Source: Nothopassalora personata
Taxonomy: Eukaryota > Ascomycota > Dothideomycetes > Mycosphaerellales > Mycosphaerellaceae
Direction: 5' to 3'
Length of the DNA stretch: 64,000 nt
Assembly: GCA_033816765.1 (NCBI GenBank)
Contig: CM066292.1
Location: 3,906,001-3,970,000 of the forward strand
Part shown: piece by piece, positions 34,180-45,139 of the stretch
Position numbering within the stretch: the stretch's first letter is position 1
How the letters are laid out: each line of letters opens with the position of its first letter
Made by a program: the position numbers and the translations under genes
The notes under the pieces: generated by a model
What the model saw: only the letters and a program-made list of their open reading frames with translations
The model's database searches: none
What the model was told of the DNA's origin: nothing

Positions 34180-34831
34180 TCAGAATATGCCCCAGAAGAA
34201 GCAACAGAGCAGGTCCGCACCATCCCCGAAGGGAATTCGCTTGTGAGCTCGGACAAGGATGAAAGCTAGCAAAGATGCGAGGGGACTAGTGTTGAAGAAT
34301 GTCACCAAGAATCGGGTGAGAAACTCATGCAGGGTATCAGCAGTGCCTCAGGTAGTAAGTCATAATCTCGGAGACGATTTACCCAACACGATAGATGCTT
34401 CCAAATCTGCAATGGCCATCTCCAATAGAATGCTGACTCCAACAGATAGTCCAACGATACCCATCCATAATGAGCCAATTGTGCAACGCAGAGCCCACTT
34501 CAGGAACGTGTTCCACCAACTCAAAGACGATTTTCTAATCTTACCCTGGACAATCCATATCTCAATCACTTCCTGCTCACCATCACCACACCCGCGCCAA
34601 AGTCTGCTTTCTCCCTCAGTGGCAAAGGTGCTTCCACTACTCGCGCTCGGCCTGGTAAGATTCCCCCCGAGCCAGAGTCGCCAGTAGTACATCAGAGGAC
34701 CAATCAACGCCACCATAAACAGTTTTTGAGGCAGGGTCTTCCAGTAAAACAGTACTCACCAGTGCTCGATGTACTGGATGTGCCGTTCGACGAGAGGTGA
34801 TCTGTTGTTGCGTTGAGAGAAGTGGTTGCAT
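34180..34831 (-). CDS. Tentative small multi-pass membrane protein
   Basis: A consistent model of 197 residues uses exons 34831-34760, 34737-34383 and 34346-34180. Hydrophobic segments are KLFMVALIGPLMYYWRLWL, SLWMGIVGLSVGVSILLEM and FFNTSPLASLLAFILV. The model is held together by frame continuity, but both introns are unusually short (22 and 36 bases), below the normal fungal minimum, so one or both may be wrong. An alternative end through the in-frame hydrophobic segment at 34204-34004 is possible. No family is recognised. Confidence 0.3.
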
Positions 34832-35946
34832 TGCTGCTCGTTACTGAAATTCGGCTGTGCTGTGGCATTTTCATGGTGCAGATAGGAATGAGGACAAACC
34901 GCAGAGGATGACTGCCTGAATCACAGCTGGTAGCATTCTGCAGTGCGCGATTTTGGAGGATTGAGGACCCTTGAAAGGAGACGCACACATTGTGTCAAAT
35001 ACTGGAACAGGTCAAAAATATCTTCTGGGGCAGGCGGTGCCGCCTGTGTGCTGCAGCATCGTAAACCTGCCCGACATGCAGATCGTGGTACACAGTCCAG
35101 TCGCATTCGAGGTCTTGGCTGTGTTGTTTTGTCTGAGTGATGTATACAGCATTTCGTGCAGCAGGGCGAAGCATGCATGGTCTCGGGGAAAACACAAATT
35201 GATGTTGCACAGCCTAGAGATTCTGCATGACAAGTTTAATTTATTCTCAAGCTATGTACAGGTCGATCCGTCCGGATGCACTTGCTATTCGTGCGCCGGT
35301 TTGAAGGCTAAAGGTGAGGCATGTTCGTGCACTTGAGAATGGTCTCTTGACCTCGCTGCAAGCTGCTTGTCTCTGCATTGTTATCAAGGCCACAGACTAT
35401 CAATGTCGCGCGTGGAGAATGGCAAGGCCGATTTGGTGGATGCGTCGTGTGCTCGTGGTGGATTGTTCCACTGCTTCCGATCATACCATGCCGTGAATAA
35501 CGCCATGTGCAGACAGTCCCTACCGGTGTCTTTGATGGCACCTTGCCGTCCGTCTGAGCCGCCCCGGTTGTCACGAGTAGGGTACCAAGTGACGATGTCA
35601 TGATTGGCCAGCCTGTACATGAACAGACGGCATGGACTCGTTGGTAGTTGCGCGGCAGCCTGAGCCTGAGCCAATCCGGCGTTCGTCGCTGCTGCTTGTG
35701 GCCGCGCATTGTGTGCTCGGTCGGATAGATGGTGCGGCTGATTCGAAGAAGTAGGAATATGTTGCCGTGTCATGCTGTTCATAGTTCTGGATGTGGGCCG
35801 TGTGGTGTTGTCGCAAAAGATCGATTGTCTTGGTTTGGCGACAGAAACCTTATGAAGAATAGTGCTCGCAGCAGATGATGCCGTGAGTGACCGTGGCGCA
35901 ATGTTCACATCCGCTGAACACTCTTTCACGACACTCGTGAACATTT
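34832..35946. other. No confidently supported gene
   Basis: A 188-codon minus-strand frame at 35950-35384 exists but lacks domains and overlaps the next frame by four bases; I do not call it. Nothing else is seen. Confidence 0.4.
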
Positions 35947-36630
35947 TCATCGAGCTTGCCCCATATCAAGCTTCAATCGCCCTTTGCTTCCGTACTTCCT
36001 GTCCATTTCCTTCGCCTCTAACGCAGGGTCAGCATGGGCTACAATAGGAGACGACCGGCGCTGACGACGTCCGGACATGTCGTCTTCTTTCGCGGCGCGG
36101 GCTTGGGCGAGGAGCGTGGCAGCTCGGTCGGTGGCACCATTCGGTGGCGAATTCAACACCGGCAGCCTACGTAACTTCCATTGGGTTGCTAATCGTGCTG
36201 CAGCAATTCTCTCTCTCCGATCGCGCGAGCCAGGCATCCGGTAAGTTAGCCCTTTCAAACGACGCCGGAAGCTGTAGGGGAGCGTTCCTCTATACAACTG
36301 TGGCTGCTGTTCTTGCATTTGTTTCCGTGCCCGGGTTATCTCGTCTGACGACTCTGCCCTTGCCGTTCTGTCGTGATTCAAGCTCATGATCGCCCTGATG
36401 CGCTGCGATCGCTCTGCCAATAAAGATCGACAATAAAGTTGGTGAGGAACAGATAGAGCTCTCTGCTGGACCTCGAGAGGTAGTTCACACGGGCACTCGT
36501 GAAAGTCAAGTGCTATGGCGCATCTTCTTCGTTGATCTTCGCTGAGTCGTGGCTTGGCTGGATTCTGTCGATCTGCGAGTGCGCTGATGCACAAGCATAG
36601 CGGTAACAACATCGCCCTGAACATCCGCAT
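35947..36630 (-). CDS. Candidate small secreted protein
   Basis: Intronless 227-residue frame with a convincing N-terminal signal peptide (MRMFRAMLLPLCLCISALA, cleavage likely before DRQN). The mature part is very basic, Arg/Gln/Ala-rich, with a short Cys group (RRRCAIALDFHECPCELP, then YCRSLL). No known domain is recognised. Signal peptide, small size, lack of family and proximity to a transposon at 37324 resemble effector candidates of plant-associated fungi, but an unspliced chance frame is also possible. Confidence 0.4.
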   Translation of the reverse strand: MRMFRAMLLPLCLCISALADRQNPAKPRLSEDQRRRCAIALDFHECPCELPLEVQQRALSVPHQLYCRSLLAERSQRIRAIMSLNHDRTARAESSDEITRARKQMQEQQPQLYRGTLPYSFRRRLKGLTYRMPGSRDRRERIAAARLATQWKLRRLPVLNSPPNGATDRAATLLAQARAAKEDDMSGRRQRRSSPIVAHADPALEAKEMDRKYGSKGRLKLDMGQAR

Positions 36631-37315
36631 GGCGGCGGTTTATCTCGCAATAGTTGGATCTCGCTCGTGTTAAGTGTGTCTCTGACGTCGGTGCTGAAGA
36701 TGCAGGTGGTTTTCGATACTGGTGCTTGACGAAAGAGCTACGAACCGTCCGATTATATGCCATGTTGAGATTGAGGACAGTGGGGAGCATTTCACACGAG
36801 TTTTGCCTGAGCTCTGCACAGGAGAAGATTGGTCCTGTGTTTGAGAATCACCTGAGCACAGTAGTAAAGGCAGTCCTCAGGATTTCATCGAAGCTGGGCT
36901 ATCTAATGGAGGTCCAAGGCAACTCCACATACCTTCACCACACGGTTCCTGTTGACCGGAAAAGGGAGGATTCGTTGAGAAATCAAGACAACGACAGCGT
37001 TCGCGCTCCAAACCGGATGCGTCTGCATAATGGAGTGCTCTTCCCATATGTTGAAAATGGACACGAAGAGCCTCATCACTGATGCCCGTGCAATAGCGTA
37101 GTCCGCGAAAAGACTCACAGTTCCGATAAAAAGTTGAAGGGTGAAGAAGACAAACATCAATGGCCGGGACGGGGCACAGTGGCATCCTTTGCACAGTCCA
37201 CTAAACTTGAGGCCTGAGCGGTCAAATATTACTGGTGTCGCCTAAGCAACAGTTAGATTTCATTGGGCTGTGTACTGGACGCGACTGTGCACACTCCGCA
37301 ATATACTTCTACCCC
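36631..37315. other. Intergenic, left flank of DNA transposon
   Basis: No supported gene. Its right end is the 8-bp target sequence of the element that starts at 37324. Confidence 0.5.
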
Positions 37316-37323
37316 CGTGACAC
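37316..37323 (+). repeat. Target site duplication, left copy (CGTGACAC)
   Basis: CGTGACAC directly precedes the left terminal repeat and recurs at 39137-39144 directly after the right one. Eight bases is the duplication length of hAT-type elements. Confidence 0.8.
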
Positions 37324-39136
37324 TTACCTCAGCAAGCTCAGTCGCTTCTTTCTCGGCTCGGCACCGTTTAGCTCCGATCATCACGGGTCAGCACGGTTCA
37401 GCACCGTTTAGCCAATCGGGTGATTCCGCAGCAGCGAGCCTTGGCGAAGCGTCTAAGATCGAATAGGGCTTGTTTTGGTGCAGCTCAAAGCTGTGTAGCA
37501 CTACCACCATATTTCAGTACGCGATAGCAACCGATTACCACGCCCGGCCGAGCTCCTATAGATTCAAATGATAGCGCCGATAGCAGAGATTACGACGGCG
37601 TCGAGAACGTAACGATCCGATAGCGCGTTATGTACGAAGTATATCCTCGAATGCAAAACCGACTTTATACAGTTTAAACCAATATTAGCTAGCGAGCTAC
37701 TAACGCCTCTCACGAGTACACTACCACCCCCATTCGATTCCTTGGGCTAAATAAGCAAGAGTTGTTAATATTAAAGGCAGTGCATTATGTTCGGTAGGCG
37801 CGCTAAGACGCGAAGCTAGGTGGATACATAACTATTAAGTACGCATAGTTATGGACTCGCCCTACGCACCTTGCTATACTCTATAACGCTGTTCAATAAG
37901 CGATTGCCAGTGGTGTAGCTCTAATAGATGCCTAGTCCATGCAAAACGTCTATACACCGTCGCTTCGTACTAGATCCTTATAGATATATAGACACGAGCG
38001 AATAGAAGGTGTTAGATCGTTTAGCTATCCTCGAGTGTAACACCGACACCGTAACGAAGAACATACGCTGTTATACGGATCGATCTAATGCATCGCTTCG
38101 AAACTAGCTCGTCTAGTATAATTGAAAATTGCTTATAAAATGTAGCAACATTTAGTGCTAGACTAGAGCACTAGTTTTAATAATCTCGTATACTACCGCG
38201 TAGTCCATATTATTTAAACTGCCGATGTTAGTGCCGCCGGTTAACTTAAAGGTACCGAAAGGATAATGCCGCGCGAGGTTATCGAGTTTAGCGATTGCAC
38301 GAGATGTAGGTGTCTAGTTATATCGAGAACCTCGTCCGTACAACACGGCGTTAAGCGACTAGTGTTTAATAGAGCGACGCAATGTAGTCCGACGCGCCGG
38401 GATCGTAGCATAGTTCTTCGACTTAAGTACTACGCTATAGCTCGATATGCCGGCTACTATTCCGACCTAGGCCTATAGGAACTTATGTAGACTCTAATTA
38501 TAGCTTCGTAGGAGATTAACGATAGATTGTAGCTTCTCCTACGTAGGTATGTCGTTGTCCTACCGTCGTGTATACCTCCTCCTTACTCTAGGTTACTATG
38601 CCCGCGTAGGCTCCGTAGTGCGCGGCGCGTGTAGACTTCGTAGCATAACCGGAGGGAATCTAATATAGTCCTCCTCTTCGTCGCTATTAGAGGCGTTGTT
38701 GTCGGCATCGGAGTACTCGTCTAACGATTCTTCTAACTCTATATCTTCAAAGGCGTGTAGTAAGGACTCGTGTCGCGCGGACGGCGATCATAGGTGATTA
38801 TAATAAGCAGACAACGCTATTGTTAATTCAATTAAAAGCGCCGAGCGTACGCTATTGAATGCAGTAGTTATTAAGGCGATAGAGCAACGTAGTAATAGAG
38901 ATGTATGCCTTCGAATGTAATAGTGCTTGTTTATATACAGGACTGAATTCGTATACACTAAAACAGCCCTATTTAGTCTTAGACTCGCTGCGCGAATTGG
39001 CGCTCCTAGCCCTCTAATTGGCTAAACGGTGCAGAACCGTGCTTAACGGAGCTAAAGCGAGCTTAAGCGAGCCTAGCGCGTGCGCTAGGCGAAGCCAAAG
39101 CCAATTCCTGCGGCGAGTCTGAGTTTACTGAGGTAA
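37324..39136. mobile_element. Degenerate DNA transposon, probably hAT-like
   Basis: An 1813-bp element. Both ends begin TTACCTCAG(C/T)AA(A/G)CTCAG in inverted orientation. A second inverted block further in shares GCACGGTTC(A/T)GCACCGTTTAGCCAAT (37399-37424 against about 39018-39043). The motif GCACCGTTTAGC occurs twice on the left arm. The interior is rich in TA and CG dinucleotides, has no reading frame above about 70 codons and looks RIP-mutated. With an 8-bp target duplication this fits a dead hAT-superfamily element or its non-autonomous derivative. I could not recover a transposase motif, so the superfamily rests on the duplication length alone. Confidence 0.8.
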
Positions 39137-39144
39137 CGTGACAC
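39137..39144 (+). repeat. Target site duplication, right copy (CGTGACAC)
   Basis: Same eight bases as 37316-37323. Confidence 0.8.
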
Positions 39145-39268
39145 AACAAAGCTTGAATGCAATTGGCTCCGAGCCGTGCCACGTGCTTGGAGATAACTTA
39201 TCGACGTCTTGGTGTCATCACCACATTTCTCAACAATGTCTTGAACACATCATCGTCCCGTCGTCAGT

Positions 39269-40786
39269 ATGCCTGAGCATACACAGCATCCAGCGCCTGG
39301 CCGGGGCTCGGAGCGACCAGTCGGCAAGCCCAAGGTGAAAGCCTCCGATTATGAGAATGCTCCCTCACCCGAACCTGTCAGGCTGGAAGCAAGACCATTT
39401 ACTTGGCTTGATCCCGGGACATGGTCGACCTCGATGAAGTTTTTCCCCGGCTATGTGGTCTTGGTAGCCATCTTTATTGCCGTCTACTACAATCACTTTA
39501 CCGATCCTACGATCGATCTCTCGTCCTTCGAGACATGTACCGGAAGCTTCAACTATTCCTTTCGGATCAATGCTGCGATGACGCAAGCCCACACGCATTC
39601 TATTCGTAGCTGGGAGATTGGATCAGCATATGAAGCGACACAACAGATCTACAACCCAGAGCGATCAGTATTCGGACCGGACCCAGTTCCTGGTGGTAAA
39701 GTACCAAAGCTGGGCTTGAGGCTGGACGAGGCCTCGCTGTACATCGAACCGAAGCTCAAGACTGACGGCAAGACTCTTTTCGATGGAGGCAATGAAGCAG
39801 TTTCACATCCTGCAAGTCTTGGCGTGGCAGCTGTGCAATTGTCGCACACGCTGTACCGCAAGAAGTATATTGACGCTGCAGCGAGGCAGAAGGATTTCCT
39901 TCTCAACGAAGCGCCAAGATACAGCAACGGTGCTATCAGTCACCGCATGGAGCAATCAGAGCTTTGGTCTGATGCTGTCGCAATGGTACCGCCTTTCTTG
40001 GCGTACTACGGCGTGGCCACGAATGATCTGGACTTGGTCAAGGAAGCTGTGCGACAAATTAGTCTCTACCGCAGCATTCTTGCCATCAGTAGTGGGCCTC
40101 AAAAAGGTCTGTGGAGGCATATTGCCGGGGCATCTGACTTCATCGACAACGGTGCGTGGTCGACCGGGAATGCTTGGGCTGCGTACGGCATGGCGCGTGT
40201 CCGCGCGACCATCGCAGCTTGGCCGCGAAGCAAAGAGGCTATGACCAAAGAAATCAATGATCTGGACATGTGGATCTCAGAGATCCTGGGAGGTGTGGCG
40301 CGAGCTGACGATGATAGCTCCGGGCTGCTTAGGAATTATCTTGGTGAGATTAGTTGGAGCGGCGAGACGTCCGGCACTTCGCTGCTAGCTGCAACAGCAT
40401 ACCGGATGGCCATTGCTCGACCAGAAGTATTCGCAAAGCCTGCGCTCCTTGACTGGGCACATCGTAAGCGCCAAGCGGTCCTCAAGAGGATCGACGAGAG
40501 TGGCGTAGCGAGACCCGCCCAGAACCCACTACAGCACAACTCCAGAACGCCTTTCAATGGCATCAGCGCGGAAGGAGAAAGCTTCCTGCTTCTGCTTGGC
40601 ACCGCATGGCGTGACTGCGTCTGCACTGACACCGGCAACTGTCTGGCGACATACGCCAAAGAGACCGGCCAGGACCCCCACGCAGATATGTCTTTACGCG
40701 AGGCTTTCAACTTACTAACAGCTGCCATCACCGATCCTTTCGCGTCGAGATGGCAGACCGTTAAGCAGTATTTTGCAGCGCCCTGA
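39269..40786 (+). CDS. Membrane-anchored six-hairpin glycosidase-like protein
   Basis: Intronless frame of 505 residues. The N-terminal 55 residues are polar and presumably cytoplasmic. A single membrane span at about 58-75 (FFPGYVVLVAIFIAVYY) follows, then a large lumenal or extracellular domain. That domain shows repeated helix-hairpin segments such as HPASLGVAAVQLSHTLY, WSDAVAMVPPFLAYYGV, GLWRHIAGASDFIDNGAWSTGNAWAAYGMARV and GEISWSGETSGTSLLAATAYRMA. These resemble the (alpha/alpha)6 barrel of unsaturated-rhamnogalacturonyl and related hydrolases (GH88/GH105-like). A type II membrane protein acting on cell-wall or pectic sugars is likely, but the substrate is inferred only from the fold. 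It starts 125 bp after the right target duplication of the neighbouring transposon. Confidence 0.8.
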   Translation: MPEHTQHPAPGRGSERPVGKPKVKASDYENAPSPEPVRLEARPFTWLDPGTWSTSMKFFPGYVVLVAIFIAVYYNHFTDPTIDLSSFETCTGSFNYSFRINAAMTQAHTHSIRSWEIGSAYEATQQIYNPERSVFGPDPVPGGKVPKLGLRLDEASLYIEPKLKTDGKTLFDGGNEAVSHPASLGVAAVQLSHTLYRKKYIDAAARQKDFLLNEAPRYSNGAISHRMEQSELWSDAVAMVPPFLAYYGVATNDLDLVKEAVRQISLYRSILAISSGPQKGLWRHIAGASDFIDNGAWSTGNAWAAYGMARVRATIAAWPRSKEAMTKEINDLDMWISEILGGVARADDDSSGLLRNYLGEISWSGETSGTSLLAATAYRMAIARPEVFAKPALLDWAHRKRQAVLKRIDESGVARPAQNPLQHNSRTPFNGISAEGESFLLLLGTAWRDCVCTDTGNCLATYAKETGQDPHADMSLREAFNLLTAAITDPFASRWQTVKQYFAAP

Positions 40787-41054
40787 GCAACGACTGCGGG
40801 AATTATACCCACCCTGCACACTGCTAGAAGGGCCAAGAAGGTTCAATGCCACATAATGAAGCATCTTGCGTTGAGTGGCTCAGTACGATCCTGAACGAGG
40901 CACGATTTCGCGAGAACGTCTCCCGGTCTCCAGGGTAAACCTCGAAGTACGAGCTTGCAATAAGTGTGAATGGCTTGGCCTCCAGAGAACCTAGAGTGTA
41001 TCAAGAGGATCGAATTCGAGCTTCGAGATGTGTCGACTACATAGGGCACACCAT

Positions 41055-42419
41055 CTAAATCTTCTGGCCGCCATTCGGCAATTTCACCCGAAACGCCACA
41101 TAAGGCTTCTTCCTCCGATCGAGCAGCGGCGGTCCCTGGCCTGGGTAGATGGCGTTGAGGTAGTTGAGTTGGTTCGAAGTAAAATAGAGGTAGCCATCTG
41201 ATGCGATGCTCATCGTATCGACCTGGGATTTCACAGTCAGTACTAGTAGAAGCTCCGTCAACTTCCTCTTGGACTCACCCAATTGATTCTCGGATCCCTC
41301 ACGAAGACTGTCGCAAACGTCGTTGCTGGGTTATACATCGAAATCGCATCTTGCTCCACGTTACCAGCATACACAATCCCGTTCGAATCAGTCTCCATGC
41401 CATCGCTGATTCCCTTTTCTCCAAGATTCTTCACCTGTCCTTGTGCCCTGGTCAAGGCACCGGCGCTCGTGTCTCGCAGATTTGCCGTTGGCACAGAGTA
41501 CAGGAACCTTCCGCCAATGACGGAGAAGTACAAGGTGTTCATGTCTGGCGAGATTGCGATACCGTCGGCTCCAAACGTGATGTACCCAGGCTTGAGGGCT
41601 TGAGCAGCGCTGGCGACTTGGTACATTGGCTCACCGTAGACGAAGGGAACACTGCCATAGATGGCCTTGGTCTCTTTGAATGGCATGCGTGTTCCCTTGC
41701 CAGTAATGAGGTCGACGTAAACGATAGCGTTGTCGCCCTCGAGAGAGGAGTCGGTGAGGTAGGCCGCGTTTCTGGCGCGGTCGATGCGGACGTTATTACT
41801 TGTCAGATCGTTTCTGTAATCGTTCGAGAACTGGCAGCTTACCGTTGAGGTACGAAGTTGGCTTGACAAGATCAGTGCCAAAGATGAAGGTGTTGACAAT
41901 CTGGTTCGTCGTTAGGTCAATACTGACGAGCTTTGGACCACCAGGCACGGTGGCGGGAAGCATAGGCGAAGCAAGATTGCTCAAATCCTGCACACGACCA
42001 GTATCCAAAATCCATAATGTATCCTTCGAATCGATGACCACGCTCTGAACACCCAGCAAATGGTTGGCATCGCCCTTGGTCACAGCAGGCAACGACAGCC
42101 TGTTGACAGCTCCACCAGGCGACTGGTTGTAAGTTCTGTTTGGATACGGCGTCTCCGTGTCGATTCCAGTCGACTCCTGGACTTGGACAACATTGTTGAG
42201 GCCATTGTATGTGTTCATGATATCAAGACCAGCTGGGTATCAAGCAAATTTCCTGCCTGTGGCGGACACTGCTATTCCTGTCGGCCATTGTCCTCCGAAG
42301 TAGTGGACAATCTCGAGTGCTGCGCCTGATGTGAGAGGGTCGGTGCGAATGTCTGAAGGTGAGTAGCTGGTGGCGAAGTGGAGCAATGCCAGACTCGCCA
42401 GGAGTTGTTTCGCGATCAT
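41055..42419 (-). pseudogene. Yellow / major royal jelly protein family gene with a premature stop
   Basis: The reading starts at 42419 with a signal peptide (MIAKQLLASLALLHFATS), then EIVHYFGGQWPTGIAVSATGRKFA. At 42242-42240 there is an in-frame TGA exactly where the family continues, and the same frame goes on YPAGLDIMNTYNG without interruption. Later parts carry LLGVQSVVIDSKDTLWILDTGRV, GGPKLVSIDL, YLTDSSLEGDNAIVYVDL and, after a 56-base intron (41278-41223), GYLYFTSNQLNYLNAIYPGQGP. A second problem lies at YLN (about 41840): the strong donor GTAAGC there cannot be spliced in frame; only a weak GTACCT donor eleven bases upstream keeps phase. Two lesions suggest a recently disabled secreted beta-propeller protein, though a base error is possible. 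Confidence 0.72.
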
Positions 42420-43031
42420 GGTTATCTTGAGGTTGAAACGATGTCTAAATTCCGGGTCGCGAGCAATCGCATGAAAGGTGTAGAGATGTTCCCCTTCTGG
42501 GCCTCGGCATTGCTATAAGCTCTGTGGCGATCAGCTGTTGACCCACTGGCGCGATGTGAATGGTATGGTATAGCTCCGTCCGAATGGGGAGATAGCCATC
42601 TGCGCCCCGCAGGATCGCGATCTGATGAGAGATATTGCTCAGATGGTACTGTATATGACACTGGCCGATCGCATTACTCTCTGCTTGACCCACCACGCCC
42701 GCTAAACATCAGAGCGTTCAGATTTTCTCACCTATGCGAAGACGTCGACCACGAGATCCCTATTAGGACACTACACCATTATAGCCAGTCCCGCCAGAAT
42801 CATCGAAAACCATGACCGAGCTTGGTGATTGAATGCATTGCCAGTGCATGTTGATGGCTGACTCGGGCTCGAGTCGGGAGCTGTGCCATTCGTGCCATCC
42901 GACGAACGTCCCCCGACCACATCAGGGAACAGTGCCGTCGAATCCATATTCACAAGAACGCAGTCTCCAACCAGAGACGTGCCGTTTATGTACGCAAGCG
43001 TATTCGCGATCGCTATTTGCCATCATGTAGT
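42420..43031. other. Intergenic, no supported gene
   Basis: A 60-codon minus-strand frame at 42953-42771 ends in a hydrophobic tail that looks like a GPI signal, but it has no signal peptide or upstream exon, so it is not called. Confidence 0.45.
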
Positions 43032-43700
43032 CTAAACATGTAGCCGCTTGAGGAAGGTCACGAGCCTGCCCACGACTTGTACACTGAGCGGCAGCCCGTC
43101 CATAATTTCCTTATCGTAAAGGCTCCAGTTCCACACGTCCAGAACGTTTCGTGGCTTGTAGTTGGTCACTTCATCATCCGTAACCCCTTGGTCCACTTTA
43201 GCGAACGGCAGAACGAGCGCAGTGTAGTCAAGCAGGTTCCAAACCTTCGTATAACCTACCCACCTGCAGCTAATGTGCCTGACCGCAGGATGCGGCATGG
43301 TCGGCGTCAGTAACGCATCGACTTCCCTCCCACTGGCCGGATTACGAGTATTGTGCCACTGGTCGAGATAGCGTCTTTGTGCTGCTCGTTTGCGCTGGTT
43401 GAGTTGCCAGTATTCGTAGACCGATATTGCCGGGCTACGGTTGATGAGTGCTTCAACATGAGGAATGAATGGCTCGCCACCTTGTGCTACAGCTCTTTTG
43501 ATGTCCTCGCCACCGTCCGCGGTGTAGTACAGGTCCATGATCTCGATGCATTCAGTATGGCCATCGGTACTCCATGGAATGATGATGTGGCCAGCGACTC
43601 GCAACTTTTCCACAGCTTCGAGAAGCACTCTTCTGATCGGTGGGTGCACTTTGACATGTCCGTCATCTGCATTAGCTAGGCGACGAAGGCGAGAGCAAGT
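43032..43700 (-). pseudogene. Amidase-signature enzyme, truncated C-terminal fragment
   Basis: About 215 residues match only the C-terminal half of a fungal acetamidase-type amidase: DDGHVKVHPPIRRVLLEAVEKL, INRSPAISVYEYWQLNQRK, DALLTPTMPHPAVRH, WNLLDYTALVLPF and GLPLSVQVVGR. The N-terminal half with the Gly/Ser-rich signature and catalytic Ser-Ser-Lys triad is absent; upstream there is only an unrelated-looking short frame ending near 43744. The extreme C end after VVGR also departs from the family and stops early. Intact members have about 530-580 residues. It is most simply a gene remnant. Confidence 0.75.
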
Positions 43701-45139
43701 GTGAAGGGCCTGTCAGACAGTTTGGTCTATTGGTCGTCAGCTTTCGTCAGCTGGTGTTAGGTTGTTGGAGATCTTGTGGAGACGGTCATACCTTTCTGGT
43801 GAGTAGCAGCCGCTCTTAAGAGCCTTGTCAGCATCGAGATCAGCATGGCTCAAGAGTCCCTTAGGGACCTTTGAACATAAGCCAGTGTCACATCTATGCA
43901 CTGAAGTGGCCCAACCCTCTGCGATGCTGCTCTGTACTGCTAACGTGCATCTTGTTTCGCTTCTTGTTCACCACCTCAAGCCAAGAATGGCTGCTCCATA
44001 TGCAGCGCAATATCTACCATAAATATTTGAGGGGAATGTAGAATTCCTCAAGGACACAGATAAAGATGCAAATGACTCCTCCAAAAGCGGCCATATAGAA
44101 CTGTTGCAATTAGCCTACGGGCCTTCGCTAGAACTAGAATACCGGTGGGGGCCAAGGGCCAGGAGTGGGGAACGAAGGGAAAGATGCCTATCTTGACGCG
44201 GCACAGATCTCCTTTGTGGGCTTGTCCCGGGTACAATGTATATATATATATATAATATGAGATGTACTCATGACCTAATAGGAGCCAAGGAACGACGGTG
44301 ACAAGGCAGCCGATTCAGCAGAGTAGTTGTTGTTGATACGTCCGTTTTAGGAGAAAGACCACACTTCCGCTTCTTCCCTCCCTTCATCAACACAACTCTC
44401 CAGAGACGATTACCAGGACCGTCACGACGATGAGAGCCCACGACGGCAGTCTCAGTGATGTTGTTACTGAAGGCTGGCGGCGTACGAACCCTTCGATTTG
44501 TGTCAATGATGGTTCGGAACGTTGAGCACGACATGCCTACCAGATTTTGCAGGCCCGATCCGTGGACCACAGACCGCACGACTGCTATTCCAGACAGATG
44601 AGATTGCGATCAATCACTTAAGCCATTGGACCTGTTTTCCAAGGAGATTGCTGATGTACGCAATCAGCACTTCGTCATGGCAATCGACACCCGTCCATCG
44701 AGAGTCTGAGCCCACTATGGTCATGCTGCTCACTGGCAAAGTTCTTGCAACATCCTGCGATAATGAACCACGATTGCAGAGGCTGAACCGCCTCTTCCGA
44801 ACCAAGCGTCAAACCCCAGCTTACGAGCACGACCTGCTGCAGGCAAGCAGTCCGGATGTTTGGACTCACCATTCTTGGCATCGACTACTGTCATCCTTTG
44901 GTACTCGACGCCTCCAATCTCAACGGCCATGAACAGTAAATTCTTACCTCCACGTGTATAGGGATGCTACCGCCAAGGGGAAATGAATGTCTCGAACCAC
45001 AGTTGTTGATTGTCAGGCAGCTTATAGGCAGCATGGATCCATTAGCACTCCTGCTTTCTTTAGCATCGGGCTCTGTCACTTTCCTTTATACACTCCTTAC
45101 GTATCACATTCGTTTAGCACCATCGTCTTTGCAGCAAAC
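43701..45139. other. Intergenic region upstream of the repeat protein
   Basis: No supported gene. Contains a (TA)n run at about 44239-44253 and a TATA-like TTTATACAC at about 45084, 50 bp before the repeat-protein start chosen below. Confidence 0.5.

Noticed and set aside
35384..35950. A 188-codon minus-strand frame overlapping the secreted-protein frame by four bases
   Set aside because: An ATGA overlap means nothing in a fungus, and there is no domain, signal peptide or splice partner.
42771..42953. Short frame ending in a GPI-like hydrophobic tail
   Set aside because: Only 60 codons, no signal peptide and no upstream exon found.
44236..44256. TA run as a possible promoter or origin element
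   Set aside because: A simple (TA)n microsatellite with no neighbouring gene start.
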